Part shown: piece by piece, positions 1-9,606 of the stretch
How positions within the stretch are numbered: position 1 is the first letter of the stretch
Layout: every line of letters starts with the position of its first letter
Origin: Marinobacter vulgaris
GTDB lineage: Bacteria; Pseudomonadota; Gammaproteobacteria; Pseudomonadales; Oleiphilaceae
Direction of reading: 5' to 3'
Assembly: GCF_003344045.1 (NCBI RefSeq)
Contig: NZ_QFWX01000001.1
Coordinates: forward strand, 620,001 to 684,000
DNA length: 64,000 bases
Notes under the pieces: model-generated
What the model was told of the DNA's origin: nothing
Seen by the model: only the letters and a program-made list of their open reading frames with translations
Databases searched by the model: none
Program-made: the position numbers and the translations under genes

Positions 1-641
1 CGCTGCTGGTATTCTTCCCGTTCCTTTTGCCTGCGCGCTTCTTCCGCCGCGGAGATAGGCGCGGGACGTTTGTAGCGGTCCACCCCGTAATTCATCAGCG
101 CATGGCAGGAATCCAGAATCTGCTCGACCGCGTCCACGCCATGCCGCTCCTCGCATTCGGCCACGTAATCCCGCGCAAACACCAGATAGTCAATAATGGC
201 ACTGGCATCGGTCCAGGTACGGAACAGGTAATTGCCCTTGAAGAACGAATTGTGACCGTAGGAGGCGTGGGCAATCACCAGTGCCTGCATGGGCAGGGTG
301 TTCTCTTCCATCAGATAGGCGATGCAGGGATTGGAATTAATGACGATTTCGTACGCCAGTCCCATCTGGCCCCGCTGGTAACCTTTGGATGTCGACAGGA
401 ACTGCTTGCCGAAGGACCAGTGGTGGTACCCCACCGGCATACCCACGGAACTGTAGGCGTCCATCATCTGCTCGGCACTGATCACTTCCACCTGGTTGGG
501 ATAGGTGTCCAGCCCGAACTCCGCCGCACACTTGGCAATTTCCTCGTCATACTTTTCAAGCAGCGGAAACGTCCACTCGGAGCTGGTGGAAATCGGTTCG
601 CGGATTTTAGGCGCGTTGGGTCTGTCCATGGTGTCGGTCAT
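1..641 (-). CDS. spoVR: SpoVR family protein (3' end outside window)
   Basis: Reading frame on the minus strand that opens at 641 and runs off the left edge, so only about the first 213 residues are visible. The translation begins [12 protein letters not shown] and contains stretches typical of SpoVR/YcgB proteins, such as [17 protein letters not shown] and [16 protein letters not shown]. Its ATG overlaps the stop of the upstream yeaH gene by 4 bases (ATGA), so the two are translationally coupled. The order prkA-yeaH-spoVR is a known conserved trio in gammaproteobacteria linked to stress and nutrient limitation. The molecular function of SpoVR is not established. The family call is confident; only the C-terminus is missing from view. 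Confidence 0.93.
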   Translation of the reverse strand, partial: MTDTMDRPNAPKIREPISTSSEWTFPLLEKYDEEIAKCAAEFGLDTYPNQVEVISAEQMMDAYSSVGMPVGYHHWSFGKQFLSTSKGYQRGQMGLAYEIVINSNPCIAYLMEENTLPMQALVIAHASYGHNSFFKGNYLFRTWTDASAIIDYLVFARDYVAECEERHGVDAVEQILDSCHALMNYGVDRYKRPAPISAAEEARRQKEREEYQQ

Positions 642-1933
642 GCGGCTTTCCTCTCGAACAGCTGGCGGAAGACCGGATAGATTTCACCGGGATCGGCGAT
701 CTGTTGCAGGGCGAAGCTCTGGGGGAATCGCTCCTGGATCTTCTCGTACTCATACCACAGCATCTGGTGATCCTGGGGTGTGATCTCCACATAGGCGTAG
801 TACTGAACCAGCGGTAAAATACTGTCGGCCAGCAACTTGCTGCAGATGGGGGAGTCATCGTTCCAGTTATCGCCGTCCGAAGCCTGGGCTGCGTAGATGT
901 TCCACTCGGCGGGGGAATAGCGGGATTCGATGATCTTGTGCATCAGTTTCAGCGCGCTGGAAACAATCGTGCCGCCGGTCTCCCGTGAATAGAAGAACTC
1001 TTCCTCGTCCACCTCCTTGGCGCTGGTGTGGTGGCGGATAAAGACCACGTCGATCTTCTTGTAGTTTTTCTTCAGGAACAGGTACAGCAGAATAAAGAAG
1101 CGTTTGGCGATGTCCTTGTGCATCTGGGTCATGGACCCGGATACATCCATCAGGCAGAACATCACGGCACTGGTGGCCGGTTGAGGCTGCTTCAGATGCT
1201 GGCGGTAACGCAGATCGATCTCGTCGATGAAAGGGATGCGGCGGACATTGGCCTTGAGTTCGGCGATCTCATCCTCCAGCGCCTTGATCTGATCCTCGTG
1301 GCTGAAGGCGGGGTCCAGATCTTCCGGGGCGCTCTTCAGTGCCGCCAGCTGTGCTTCCATCTCGCGGATTTTCTTCTTGCGGGCACCACCCAGGCCCAGC
1401 CGCCGCGCATGGGCACCTCGCAACGAGCGCACTACATCCAGTTTGGCGGGAACGCCCTGGGTGGAAAAGCCGGAGCGAACGTACTTGAACGCTTCGGTAT
1501 CCTTCAGCCTCTTGCGGGCAAGATTGGGCAGTTCGAGGTCATCGAACAGAAAATCCAGGAACTCTTCCTGGGTGATCTGGAAAGCAAATTCATCCATGCC
1601 TTCACCGTCTGGGCTTGCCTGGCCTTGTCCCTGGCCCTGACCGCCGCCCCCGGGGGGCTTGGGCACGGTATCCCCGGCCACAAACTCCTTGTTGCCCGGA
1701 TGCACCACTTCCCGTTTGCCACCCTGGCCATGATGAAAAATCGGTTCGTCGGTATCCCGGGAAGGGATGCTGACATTTTCACCGCGTTCGATGTCGGTGA
1801 TAGAGCGGCGGTGAACCGCATCCGCCACCGCCTTCTTGATGTGGTGACGGTAGCGACGCAGGAACCGTTCCCGGTTTACCGCACTCTTGTTCTTTCCGTT
1901 CAGTCGCCGATCGACTACGTGGGTCATACCCAT
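638..1933 (-). CDS. yeaH: YeaH/YhbH family protein (DUF444), VWA-like
   Basis: A 431-residue protein of the DUF444 family. The N-terminus ([21 protein letters not shown]) is typical of YeaH. A Gly/Gln-rich linker lies near residues 95-110, a charged predicted coiled coil near 186-230, and a von Willebrand A-like domain follows with a metal-site motif DVSGS at about 263-267. It sits between prkA (33 bases upstream) and spoVR (4-base overlap). In E. coli YeaG (PrkA) and YeaH act together in nutrient-stress responses; the biochemical role of YeaH is unknown. A GGAG ribosome site 7 bases before the ATG at 1933 supports this start, although the second ATG two codons later is also possible. Confidence 0.95.
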   Translation of the reverse strand: MGMTHVVDRRLNGKNKSAVNRERFLRRYRHHIKKAVADAVHRRSITDIERGENVSIPSRDTDEPIFHHGQGGKREVVHPGNKEFVAGDTVPKPPGGGGQGQGQGQASPDGEGMDEFAFQITQEEFLDFLFDDLELPNLARKRLKDTEAFKYVRSGFSTQGVPAKLDVVRSLRGAHARRLGLGGARKKKIREMEAQLAALKSAPEDLDPAFSHEDQIKALEDEIAELKANVRRIPFIDEIDLRYRQHLKQPQPATSAVMFCLMDVSGSMTQMHKDIAKRFFILLYLFLKKNYKKIDVVFIRHHTSAKEVDEEEFFYSRETGGTIVSSALKLMHKIIESRYSPAEWNIYAAQASDGDNWNDDSPICSKLLADSILPLVQYYAYVEITPQDHQMLWYEYEKIQERFPQSFALQQIADPGEIYPVFRQLFERKAA

Positions 1934-1966
1934 AGTTTCACTCCAGTTCAGCGCATGAGAGCTGAC

Positions 1967-3889
1967 TTATTGAGACTTACGAACCCGCAGGTACCATTCC
2001 GCAAGGAGACGGACCTGTTTCTCCGTGTAGCCTCGATCGACCATACGCTCGACGAACTGCTTGTGCTTGTTCTGGTCTTCCTGGCTGGCCTTCGGATTGA
2101 AAGAAATCACCGGAAGCAGGTCTTCGGTATTGGAGAACATCTTCTTCTCGATCACGCTGCGCAGCTTTTCGTAACTGAGCCAGGACGGATTGCGCCCCTG
2201 GTTATTGGCCCGTGCCCGCAGCACGAAGTTGACCACCTCGTTACGGAAATCCTTTGGATTACTGATGCCCGCCGGTTTCTCGATTTTTTCCAGCTCATCG
2301 TTAATGGCTGACCGGTTGAGGATTTCCCCGGTCTCCGGATCGCGGTATTCCTGATCCTGTATCCAGAAGTCGGCATAGGTCACGTAGCGGTCGAACAGAT
2401 TCTGGCCGTACTCGCTGTAACTTTCCAGATACGCGGTCTGGATTTCCTTGCCGATGAATTCCACATAGTGGGGTGCCAGGAACTCCTTGATAAACCGCAG
2501 GTAGCGGTCATGGGTTTCCGCCGGAAACTGCTCCTGCTCTATCTGCTTTTCCAGCACATACAGCAGGTGGACCGGGTTGGCAGCGACTTCGGTGGTGTCG
2601 AAGTTGAACACCTTGGACAGGATCTTGAAGGCAAAACGTGTCGACAGCCCGTCCATGCCCTCGTTCACACCGGCCGCATCCCGGTATTCCTGGATCGACT
2701 TGGCCTTGGGATCGGTATCCTTGATGTTCTGGCCGTCGTAGACGCGCATCTTGGAGAAAATACTGGAGTTCTCCGGCTCCTTGATGCGCGACAGAATGGA
2801 GAACTGCGCCAGCATGTCCAGGGTGTCCGGGGCGCAGGGGGCACCGGCCAGGGAACTGTCACGCAATAGTTTGCGGTAGATATCAATCTCTTCGGTAACG
2901 CGCACGCAATAAGGCACCTTGACGATGTAAACCCGGTCGAGGAAGGCCTCGTTGTGCTTGTTGTTACGGAAGGTCTGCCACTCGGACTCGTTGGAGTGGG
3001 CCAGTATGACACCGTCGAAGGGCACGGATCCCATGCCCTCGGTGGTGTTGTAATTGCCTTCCTGAGTGGCGGTCAGCAGCGGGTGCAGAACCTTGATCGG
3101 GGCCTTGAACATCTCCACGAATTCCAGCAGGCCCTGGTTGGCTTTGCACAGGCCACCACTGAAGCTGTAGGCGTCCGGGTCATCCTGAGAGTAGTCCTCC
3201 AGCATGCGGATGTTTACCTTGCCCACCAATGCGGAAATGTCCTGGTTGTTGTCGTCCCCCGGTTCGGTCTTGGAAACACCGATCTGGTCCAGAACCGACG
3301 GGTACATCTTCACCACCCGGAACTGGCTGATGTCACCGCCGTATTCGTGCAGGCGCTTTACCGCCCAGGGGGACATGATGGACTTCAGATAGCGGGACGG
3401 AATGCCGTATTCTTCTTCCAGAATCGCCGCGTCTTCCGCCGGATCGAACAGGCCCAGCGGGGATTCGTTCACCGGCGAACCCTTGATGGCATAGAAGGGC
3501 ACTTTCTGCATCAGAGACTTGAGCTTTTCTGCCAGCGAGGATTTACCACCGCCGACGGGCCCGAGCAGATACAGGATCTGTTTCTTCTCTTCCAGGCCCT
3601 GGGCTGCGTGGCGGAAGAAGGAGACGATATTCTCGACCGCTTCTTCCATACCGTAGAATTCCGAGAATTCCGGGTAGCGCTTGATCACCTTGTTGGAAAA
3701 AATGCGTGACAGTCGGGAGTCACGGGAGGTGTCGACAGGTTCCGGTTCGCCGATTGCCAATAACATCCGTTCTGCGGCAGTGGCGTATGCCGCCGGGTCC
3801 TTTTTGCAGATCTCCAGGTATTCCTCAAGAGTGTATTCTTCCTCCTGAGTCGCTTCATACCGGTCTTTGAAGTGCTGCATGATGGTCAT
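1967..3889 (-). CDS. prkA: PrkA family serine protein kinase (YeaG)
   Basis: A 640-residue AAA+-type protein kinase of the PrkA/YeaG family, cytoplasmic. A Walker A motif GPVGGGKS lies at residues 110-117, inside the PrkA N-terminal AAA domain; the C-terminal third carries the PrkA kinase-like domain. Length matches the family (about 640). It heads the minus-strand module prkA-yeaH-spoVR. A GAGGGG Shine-Dalgarno lies just before the ATG at 3889. The family is associated with stationary phase, nitrogen starvation and stress adaptation, with substrates poorly known. A 12-base perfect inverted repeat at 4014-4052 lies upstream and may take part in its control. Confidence 0.96.
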   Translation of the reverse strand: MTIMQHFKDRYEATQEEEYTLEEYLEICKKDPAAYATAAERMLLAIGEPEPVDTSRDSRLSRIFSNKVIKRYPEFSEFYGMEEAVENIVSFFRHAAQGLEEKKQILYLLGPVGGGKSSLAEKLKSLMQKVPFYAIKGSPVNESPLGLFDPAEDAAILEEEYGIPSRYLKSIMSPWAVKRLHEYGGDISQFRVVKMYPSVLDQIGVSKTEPGDDNNQDISALVGKVNIRMLEDYSQDDPDAYSFSGGLCKANQGLLEFVEMFKAPIKVLHPLLTATQEGNYNTTEGMGSVPFDGVILAHSNESEWQTFRNNKHNEAFLDRVYIVKVPYCVRVTEEIDIYRKLLRDSSLAGAPCAPDTLDMLAQFSILSRIKEPENSSIFSKMRVYDGQNIKDTDPKAKSIQEYRDAAGVNEGMDGLSTRFAFKILSKVFNFDTTEVAANPVHLLYVLEKQIEQEQFPAETHDRYLRFIKEFLAPHYVEFIGKEIQTAYLESYSEYGQNLFDRYVTYADFWIQDQEYRDPETGEILNRSAINDELEKIEKPAGISNPKDFRNEVVNFVLRARANNQGRNPSWLSYEKLRSVIEKKMFSNTEDLLPVISFNPKASQEDQNKHKQFVERMVDRGYTEKQVRLLAEWYLRVRKSQ

Positions 3890-4013
3890 AGATGGCCCCT
3901 CGCTTGCTCTCTTACTGTTTAATAGACAGCTTTTAGTTCACGCAATTTCCCCGTTGCTATTGGATCCGCCACTCCGGACGGGTGTTAAGGTTATGGATGG
4001 AAGTATAGGGAGT

Positions 4014-4052
4014 ACCGAACCGAAAAACGCTGGTACTGTATTTCGGTTCGGT
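4014..4052. repeat. 12-bp perfect inverted repeat upstream of prkA
   Basis: Left arm ACCGAACCGAAA (4014-4025), a 15-base loop, right arm TTTCGGTTCGGT (4041-4052). Each arm itself holds two ACCGA-like units. It lies between the end of tpm and the start of prkA, about 125 bases upstream of prkA. No T-run follows on either strand. It could be a terminator for tpm or a binding site for a regulator of prkA; the sequence alone does not decide. Confidence 0.55.
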
Positions 4053-4122
4053 TACTTTGAGCTTAGTTCAAGCTTCGGGAGTTGGACAGGGAGAGAAACG
4101 TTAAGGTTCATTAAATTATGAT

Positions 4123-4776
4123 TTAGCGTTTACGGAGCCGGAACACGCTTTCAGTGGCTCCCGCCAGCCCTTTGCGCTTGGTGAAGGGGTGGTCCTTTGC
4201 CAGGGTGTTGGTCAGGATATGCTCTATTTCGTAATCGTCGGAGTAGAGTTCCCGCACTTCGTCGTCGCTGACGTTGAAGGGCGGGCCCTTGATCACGGTA
4301 TCGTAGTCCAGGGTGATCAATAGTATCCGTGTCCCGTCCGGAATGACTGCGGTCAGGTGGTCGACGTAGTCCTTGCGCATGTGGGGTGGCAGCGCGATCA
4401 GGGCGGCGCGGTCGTACACCAGCTTTACGTGTTTCAGGTCATCCGGCACGATCTGGAAAAAATCGCCGCACCAGAGTTCCAGCCCATCGTGTTTGAAGGT
4501 AATGAAGGGCTCGCCGGGATGGACCTTCGCTTTTTCGCCGCCCTCCTCGAAGAAGTCCTTGCAGGCGACTTCACTCAGTTCCACACCAATCACGGGGTGG
4601 CCGCGGTCGTGGAGCCACCACATGTCGTGTGCTTTTCCGCACAGGGGAACAAACACAGCGCCGGTGCCATCGCCGGCCAGTTCCGGCCAGTGGTCGTAAA
4701 GGTATTGGTTGACGGTGCCTTCGTGGAAGCCGATTTCTTTCTTGGCCCAGCGTTCATGCCAGAATTCATGGTCCAT
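4123..4776 (-). CDS. tpm: Thiopurine S-methyltransferase (TPMT family)
   Basis: A 217-residue SAM-dependent methyltransferase. The start MDHEFWHERW, followed by EIGFHEGTVNQYL and FVPLCGKAHDMWWLHDRGH, is the signature of bacterial Tpm proteins, which methylate thiopurines and in some bacteria selenium or tellurium compounds. VIGVELSEVA is the SAM-binding beta-2 region. Length fits the family (about 215-220). It is transcribed toward prkA but separated from it by 233 bases, so probably not in its operon. The dehydrogenase gene at 4875 is divergent. The physiological substrate here cannot be told from sequence. Confidence 0.93.
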   Translation of the reverse strand: MDHEFWHERWAKKEIGFHEGTVNQYLYDHWPELAGDGTGAVFVPLCGKAHDMWWLHDRGHPVIGVELSEVACKDFFEEGGEKAKVHPGEPFITFKHDGLELWCGDFFQIVPDDLKHVKLVYDRAALIALPPHMRKDYVDHLTAVIPDGTRILLITLDYDTVIKGPPFNVSDDEVRELYSDDYEIEHILTNTLAKDHPFTKRKGLAGATESVFRLRKR

Positions 4777-4874
4777 ATGGGTTCCCCTTTTTTGCCGGTT
4801 GGAGGTTTTGTCCAGTCTAACTTAATCTTGAGGACTGTTGGTTGGCCAATACTTTCACGAATAAGGATTGATAA

Positions 4875-5807
4875 ATGAAAGCCGTATTTCTGGACGCAGA
4901 CACCCTGGGTAGCGACGTGGACCTTTCGCCGATTGAGGCCGTGACCGGTGAGATGGTGAAACACCCGCGGACATCACCGGAGCAGGTAACGGAACGAATC
5001 CGGGATTTTGACACGGTTCTGGTGAACAAAGTGGTGCTGAGGCGGGAGCATTTTGAGGCCTGTCCGGAACTGAAGACGATTGCGGTGGTGGCTACCGGAT
5101 TGAATAACATTGACCAGGAAGCTGCGAAGGCCCACGGAATAGCGGTAATGAATGTCACCAACTACGGGCGATCAACCGTGGCACAGCATACGATGGCGCT
5201 GATGCTGGCACTGGCCACGCGCCTGCTGGATTACGACCGGGATGTGCGGGCCGGACGCTGGGGACAGAGCCCGATGTTCTGCCTGATGGATCATCCGATC
5301 ATGGAGCTGGAAGGGCGGACGCTGGGAATTTTTGGTTACGGTGATCTCGGGCAGGGGGTGGCTGAACGGGCCAGGGCATTCGGTATGAATATCCTGCTCG
5401 GCGCAAGACCGGGCCAGGCCGCTGGCGAGGTGGATGGTTACACCAGGGTTCCCATGAACGAGTTACTGCCCAGGGTAGACGTACTCTCCCTGCATTGCCT
5501 GCTGACGGACGAAACCCGGAACATGATCGGTGCCCGCGAGCTGAAGATGATGAAAAAGGAGGCGCTGCTGATCAATACCAGCCGCGGAGGCCTGGTGGAC
5601 GAGCAGGCACTGGCCGACGCCCTGCGGGCCGGTACCATTGGCGGCGCCGGCTTTGACGTGCTGACTGAAGAGCCGCCCCGCAACGGCAATCCGCTGTTGG
5701 CGGACGACATTCCCAATCTGATTGTGACCCCCCATTCCGCGTGGGCAAGTCGGGAAGCGAGGCAGAGGATTGTGGAGATTACAGCGCGGAATCTGTCATC
5801 TGTCTGA
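4875..5807 (+). CDS. D-2-hydroxyacid dehydrogenase (hydroxypyruvate/glycerate dehydrogenase type)
   Basis: A 310-residue NAD(P)-dependent D-isomer 2-hydroxyacid dehydrogenase. The nucleotide-binding loop GIFGYGDLGQG lies near residues 154-164, followed by the family signature region around INTSRGGLVDEQAL and the C-terminal TPHSAWAS, holding the catalytic His. Many close relatives are called glycerate dehydrogenase (HprA), reducing hydroxypyruvate with NADH, but substrate cannot be read with certainty. The start ATG has AAGGA 8 bases upstream. It is followed 60 bases later by the yihY-like gene on the same strand. Confidence 0.9.
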   Translation: MKAVFLDADTLGSDVDLSPIEAVTGEMVKHPRTSPEQVTERIRDFDTVLVNKVVLRREHFEACPELKTIAVVATGLNNIDQEAAKAHGIAVMNVTNYGRSTVAQHTMALMLALATRLLDYDRDVRAGRWGQSPMFCLMDHPIMELEGRTLGIFGYGDLGQGVAERARAFGMNILLGARPGQAAGEVDGYTRVPMNELLPRVDVLSLHCLLTDETRNMIGARELKMMKKEALLINTSRGGLVDEQALADALRAGTIGGAGFDVLTEEPPRNGNPLLADDIPNLIVTPHSAWASREARQRIVEITARNLSSV

Positions 5808-5867
5808 TTTAACAGTTACTCTTCTGAATTGTCACCAGTAAAAAAACACTTTTAAGCAGGATGTTGT

Positions 5868-7190
5868 GTGGCTTCTATCCAACTGAAAGACAGACTCCAG
5901 CAAGCTGAGACCTGGATTCTGGCCAATCCCAACCCGCCGCAAAGCTGGCCATGGACATGGCTTTATAAAACCGGGCGTACGGCTTATGCCCTGGTGCGGG
6001 ATATCACTGCCGGCAACCTGACCCTGCACGCCATGAGCCTGGTGTATACCACGCTGTTGAGTATTGTGCCGCTGCTGGCGCTGAGCTTTTCTGTGCTCAA
6101 GGCGCTGGGCGTGCACGAGCGTATGGAGCCGTTCCTGTTCCAGTTCTTTGAACCCATGGGACCTCAGGGCGTGCAGATTGCCGAGCAGATTCTCGGGTTT
6201 GTGGATAACATGAAAGTCGGTGTGTTGGGTTCGGTGGGCCTGGCTCTGCTGGTTTATACCGTGATTTCGCTGGTGCAGAAAATCGAGCGCTCCTTCAACA
6301 TGATCTGGCGAGTGCCGGATATGCGTTCCATGGCCCAGCGTTTCAGCAATTACCTCAGCGTGATCATGATTGGTCCGCTGTTGATGGTATCGGCAATAGG
6401 TATCAGTGCTACCATTTTTTCATCGTCATTGGTCCAGGCGCTGATGGCGGTTGAGCCGCTGGGGTCAGCGGTTCTTTTTGCCACTCGCTTTACCCCTTTT
6501 ATGCTCGTGGTGGGGGCATTCACCTTCGTGTACGTGTTTATTCCCAATACCAGAGTGAAGTTTCGTTACGCCCTGATCGGTGGTCTGGTAGCCGGCGTCT
6601 CCTGGCAGTTCGCAGGCATGCTGTTCGCGTCTTTTGTGGCAGGTTCAGCGAAGTACGCGGCCATTTACTCCAGTTTTGCCATCGGCATCATCCTGCTGAT
6701 CTGGCTATATCTGAACTGGATAATCCTTCTGCTGGGTTCCAGTATTGCGTTTTATCTGCAGAATCCCGGCGCGGTGGCCAAACGCAGGCAGGTAAGGTTG
6801 TCACCGGAGCTGCAGGAAAATACCGGCCTGGCACTGATGTGGCTGGTGGCAAAGCCTTTCAGTGAAGGCCGGCCGGCTCCCCAGCAGGAGGAGATTGAGC
6901 AGAAGCTGCGGGTGCCCGGCGAGGTAACCCGTGGCGTCAGCGACAAGCTCATTCGTGCGCGACTGCTGGAGCTGGCGGGCCGAAACGGCGACTGTCTGGT
7001 GCCGGGACAGTCTCTGGATAGGATAACCATTGGCGGGGTGCTGGAAGCCATTCGCCACGATGAAGACCGTGTGGTTGACCGCCTGCCGTATCTGGTGCCC
7101 CGACGACTCCTGGCCCGCGCTCCGGAAGACGAATCGGTTTCCTTTGCCGAATTGTTGAGGCAGGAAGAAGAAGGCGGCAAAAGCTCCTAG
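5868..7190 (+). CDS. YihY/virulence factor BrkB family membrane protein
   Basis: A 440-residue inner-membrane protein of the YihY (UPF0761) family. About six membrane segments lie between residues 40 and 305, including LGSVGLALLVYTVISLV and IGIILLIWLYLNWIILLLG. A soluble C-terminal part after residue 310 resembles a winged-helix fold, seen in longer family members. The start is GTG at 5868, preceded by AGCAGGA, which agrees with the N-terminus MASIQLKDRLQ. The stop shares the palindrome CTAG with the stop of the converging HDOD gene. Function in the family is not established; the old ribonuclease BN name was misassigned. Confidence 0.9.
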   Translation: MASIQLKDRLQQAETWILANPNPPQSWPWTWLYKTGRTAYALVRDITAGNLTLHAMSLVYTTLLSIVPLLALSFSVLKALGVHERMEPFLFQFFEPMGPQGVQIAEQILGFVDNMKVGVLGSVGLALLVYTVISLVQKIERSFNMIWRVPDMRSMAQRFSNYLSVIMIGPLLMVSAIGISATIFSSSLVQALMAVEPLGSAVLFATRFTPFMLVVGAFTFVYVFIPNTRVKFRYALIGGLVAGVSWQFAGMLFASFVAGSAKYAAIYSSFAIGIILLIWLYLNWIILLLGSSIAFYLQNPGAVAKRRQVRLSPELQENTGLALMWLVAKPFSEGRPAPQQEEIEQKLRVPGEVTRGVSDKLIRARLLELAGRNGDCLVPGQSLDRITIGGVLEAIRHDEDRVVDRLPYLVPRRLLARAPEDESVSFAELLRQEEEGGKSS

Positions 7191-8227
7191 GCACGTGCTT
7201 TGGAGCCGGCCTCCAGTACGTCAAGAATGACTTTGCGCACCCGGGTAAACTGTGGTCCGGAAATGTGAATGATACTGAGCACGTCTTCCTCCGGCATGTT
7301 GCGCTGGTGGGCATGGCGCAGGACTTCCCGGGTTCCCACGATAATGCCGTCGTTAAGCGGGGTGTGCCTCTGCCTCGGGGCAGGTCGCTCGGCCGCCATC
7401 AGCAGGGCATGGTATTTGGGAGGAAGATTCCACTCATTGGCTAGCAGCTGTGACGTTGCCCACTGGTAGCGGGAAAGGGCGTCGTGTATCAGCGAGGCGG
7501 GAGGTTCCGTCATTCCCGGCTCGGCGTGACATATCCGCTGCAGCTCTCTGCGAAGGGTGATATAGGAGAGAGCAGGCAGTAACCCGGACATGAAGTAAAC
7601 ACTGCTGTCCTGGCCCTGGATTTTCGCGATCAGTTCCGCGCTGCGGGCGCAGGTGAGGCCCCAGCGCCACACTCTCTGGGCAAAAAGGGCCTCGCGACTG
7701 TTACGGGCTGCCATCATGGGGCGCATGATGGAGGCGGAAATCACGTTGCGAATACCGTCCAGACCCAGCACGAAAACCGCTTGGTCCACGGAGTCGATGG
7801 ATTGGTCCCCGGGCCGAAAATACGGGCTGTTGGCAATCTGTAGCAATTGGTCGGTGAGTGCCGGATCATCGAGGATGATCTCGGTGAGCTGGTTCCGGTC
7901 CGATTTGTCATCGGAGAGCGCCCGCATCAGCTTGGGCAGGGTCATGGGTTGGCGTGGTAACTCATTAAGCGCCCCCGTGGCAATTCGCTCCCGCAGATCC
8001 TCCAGTATGTGTTCCCATCGCCCGGCTTCCGAGTGCAGCGCTGTGGGCGGCGAGTCAAGAAGCCAGCAAAACAGATACTCTTCCAGTTGGTGGACCAGCG
8101 CGGGATCTGTCTCCGTGCTGTTTTCCGTTGACGCAGCCGGGTTAAGCAGGCGGGACTCAGGTGCTGATACTCTGTTCGGTTTGTCGGAAAAAAATAACCC
8201 TGACATCCAGGAAAGAAAGCCTGGCAT
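7187..8227 (-). CDS. HDOD domain-containing protein
   Basis: A 346-residue cytoplasmic signalling protein. An HDOD domain, related to HD phosphohydrolases but without their metal ligands, spans roughly residues 80-290 (for example LPKLMRALSDD, QLLQIANSPYF and VFVLGLDGIRNVI). HDOD proteins act as scaffolds in bacterial signalling and motility control. The start at 8227 (MPGFLSWMSG) is preferred because GGAGG lies 7 bases before it; a GTG at 8269 would add 14 residues without a good ribosome site. It converges on the yihY-like gene with a 4-base overlap. Confidence 0.85.
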   Translation of the reverse strand: MPGFLSWMSGLFFSDKPNRVSAPESRLLNPAASTENSTETDPALVHQLEEYLFCWLLDSPPTALHSEAGRWEHILEDLRERIATGALNELPRQPMTLPKLMRALSDDKSDRNQLTEIILDDPALTDQLLQIANSPYFRPGDQSIDSVDQAVFVLGLDGIRNVISASIMRPMMAARNSREALFAQRVWRWGLTCARSAELIAKIQGQDSSVYFMSGLLPALSYITLRRELQRICHAEPGMTEPPASLIHDALSRYQWATSQLLANEWNLPPKYHALLMAAERPAPRQRHTPLNDGIIVGTREVLRHAHQRNMPEEDVLSIIHISGPQFTRVRKVILDVLEAGSKARA

Positions 8228-8351
8228 CCGCTGCCTCCGGGAAAAGAATTGTCGCCGGGACATACACACCGGTCTGGCCTGAGTATAGAGTCAGGAGACG
8301 ATTATGCCCAGCGTGAATGCGCAGATAACTGGTGGTTTTTCAGCCCCGACC

Positions 8352-9581
8352 TCAGAAAACGGAGCCGCCGAACACGAAGACCAGTTGACAGAGTCCGGCC
8401 GTGAAACCCAGGAAGGCGCCCACCAGGATCAGTTTGATTTCGTCTTCCTGGAAGCAGGGCCGCAGCAGGTCCTGGAATTCCTCCGAGGAGAGGGCAATCA
8501 TGCGTTTAACCATGATTCGTTCTACCGCCCGCGCCCGGTCCGTTTCAAATGCAGGATTGTTGAAAGAGGTTTGCGAAATATCGATGGCTTTCTGGCCCAC
8601 CTGGTTTTTAAGGGTGGCAAAGCCTGTCGGTCCAAAAGCCACCTGAGTCAGGGCTTTGCCCAGGCCGGCGGTCTCATCCACCAGGGGCTTGATGTGTTTC
8701 TTGACCATGTTGCGGGCGCGGTCACCTTTCGGGCCTTCCATGATGGCATAAACGATATTGCCGACGGTGAGAATTTCATGAGTCACGATGTGGCAGAAGG
8801 ATTCCGCCACTTCGGGCTGACGCTTCAGAAACAGCCCCTGCAGCCGGAAAGGTCCTATTTTTTTCTCATGCAGCGGGCGAAAGATCACGTTCAGTGCGAT
8901 CCAGTTGGTGGCCCAACCCACCAGCAAACCGAAGAAGGGCAGCACCCACCAGGCCTGGTAGAAGTACCACACGGTCATTTGTCCCAGGCCGAACAGAAAG
9001 CCGAAGTAGAACCCGGAGTTGATGATGAAACGGAATTCCACCTCGCCGCATTCGATGAATATCCGGTTCAGCAGGCGTTTGTCTTTCGCCAGCCGCTCGA
9101 TGACCATGCCCTTGATGTCCAGCAGATCTTCGATGTTGTCAGACACATCGCCCACCAGGTTGTCCACCAGTTGCGGGGTGGCTTTGCGTACCCGTTCATA
9201 GACCAGATTCCTGGCGGAGGCCGGCAGGTTTTCCCAGAAGATCGGGTGCTCCTTGAGCATCAGTTCGTCGACGTATTCTTCGGTGCGGGGTTCGACGGTG
9301 TAAATGATGTGGGCAGCGAGTACCTCGGGGTCAATCTGCTGGAAGATTTCCTGCACGGTACCGATTTTGGAGATGGTGGCGTCCACGCTGATGGCGGCCA
9401 TTTTGCGGGCCTTGGAAGGGATAATGCCCTGCCAGCCCAGTAGTGGCGGTTTTCCCACGAACTCCAGGGGATAGAACGTCATTTTGATGGCCAGCCAGTT
9501 GGTGATCCAGCCGATCAGGGCGGCAATGACCGGGATACTGAGGTATTGCCAGAATTCCTGGGTATTTAGCAGGCTTGTCAT
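8352..9581 (-). CDS. DUF445 family membrane protein
   Basis: A 409-residue DUF445 protein. The family hallmark is an N-terminal hydrophobic segment followed by TNWLAIKMTFYP (about residues 20-35), repeated later as ATNWIALNVIFRPLHEKK; a last hydrophobic segment closes the C-terminus. Function is unknown. The frame is open for 52 more codons upstream to 9737, but that stretch overlaps the 3' end of rsmE and is low-complexity, so the ATG at 9581 (MTSLLNTQEFW) was chosen. It is the last gene of a bioA-rsmE-DUF445 run on the minus strand, 25 bases after rsmE. Confidence 0.88.
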   Translation of the reverse strand: MTSLLNTQEFWQYLSIPVIAALIGWITNWLAIKMTFYPLEFVGKPPLLGWQGIIPSKARKMAAISVDATISKIGTVQEIFQQIDPEVLAAHIIYTVEPRTEEYVDELMLKEHPIFWENLPASARNLVYERVRKATPQLVDNLVGDVSDNIEDLLDIKGMVIERLAKDKRLLNRIFIECGEVEFRFIINSGFYFGFLFGLGQMTVWYFYQAWWVLPFFGLLVGWATNWIALNVIFRPLHEKKIGPFRLQGLFLKRQPEVAESFCHIVTHEILTVGNIVYAIMEGPKGDRARNMVKKHIKPLVDETAGLGKALTQVAFGPTGFATLKNQVGQKAIDISQTSFNNPAFETDRARAVERIMVKRMIALSSEEFQDLLRPCFQEDEIKLILVGAFLGFTAGLCQLVFVFGGSVF

Positions 9582-9606
9582 CCGTTGCTCGCAGCTTCCA
9601 TGATGT

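Noticed and set aside
27..680. Plus-strand 217-codon frame at the left edge
   Set aside because: It is antisense to clear spoVR coding sequence and resembles no protein family.
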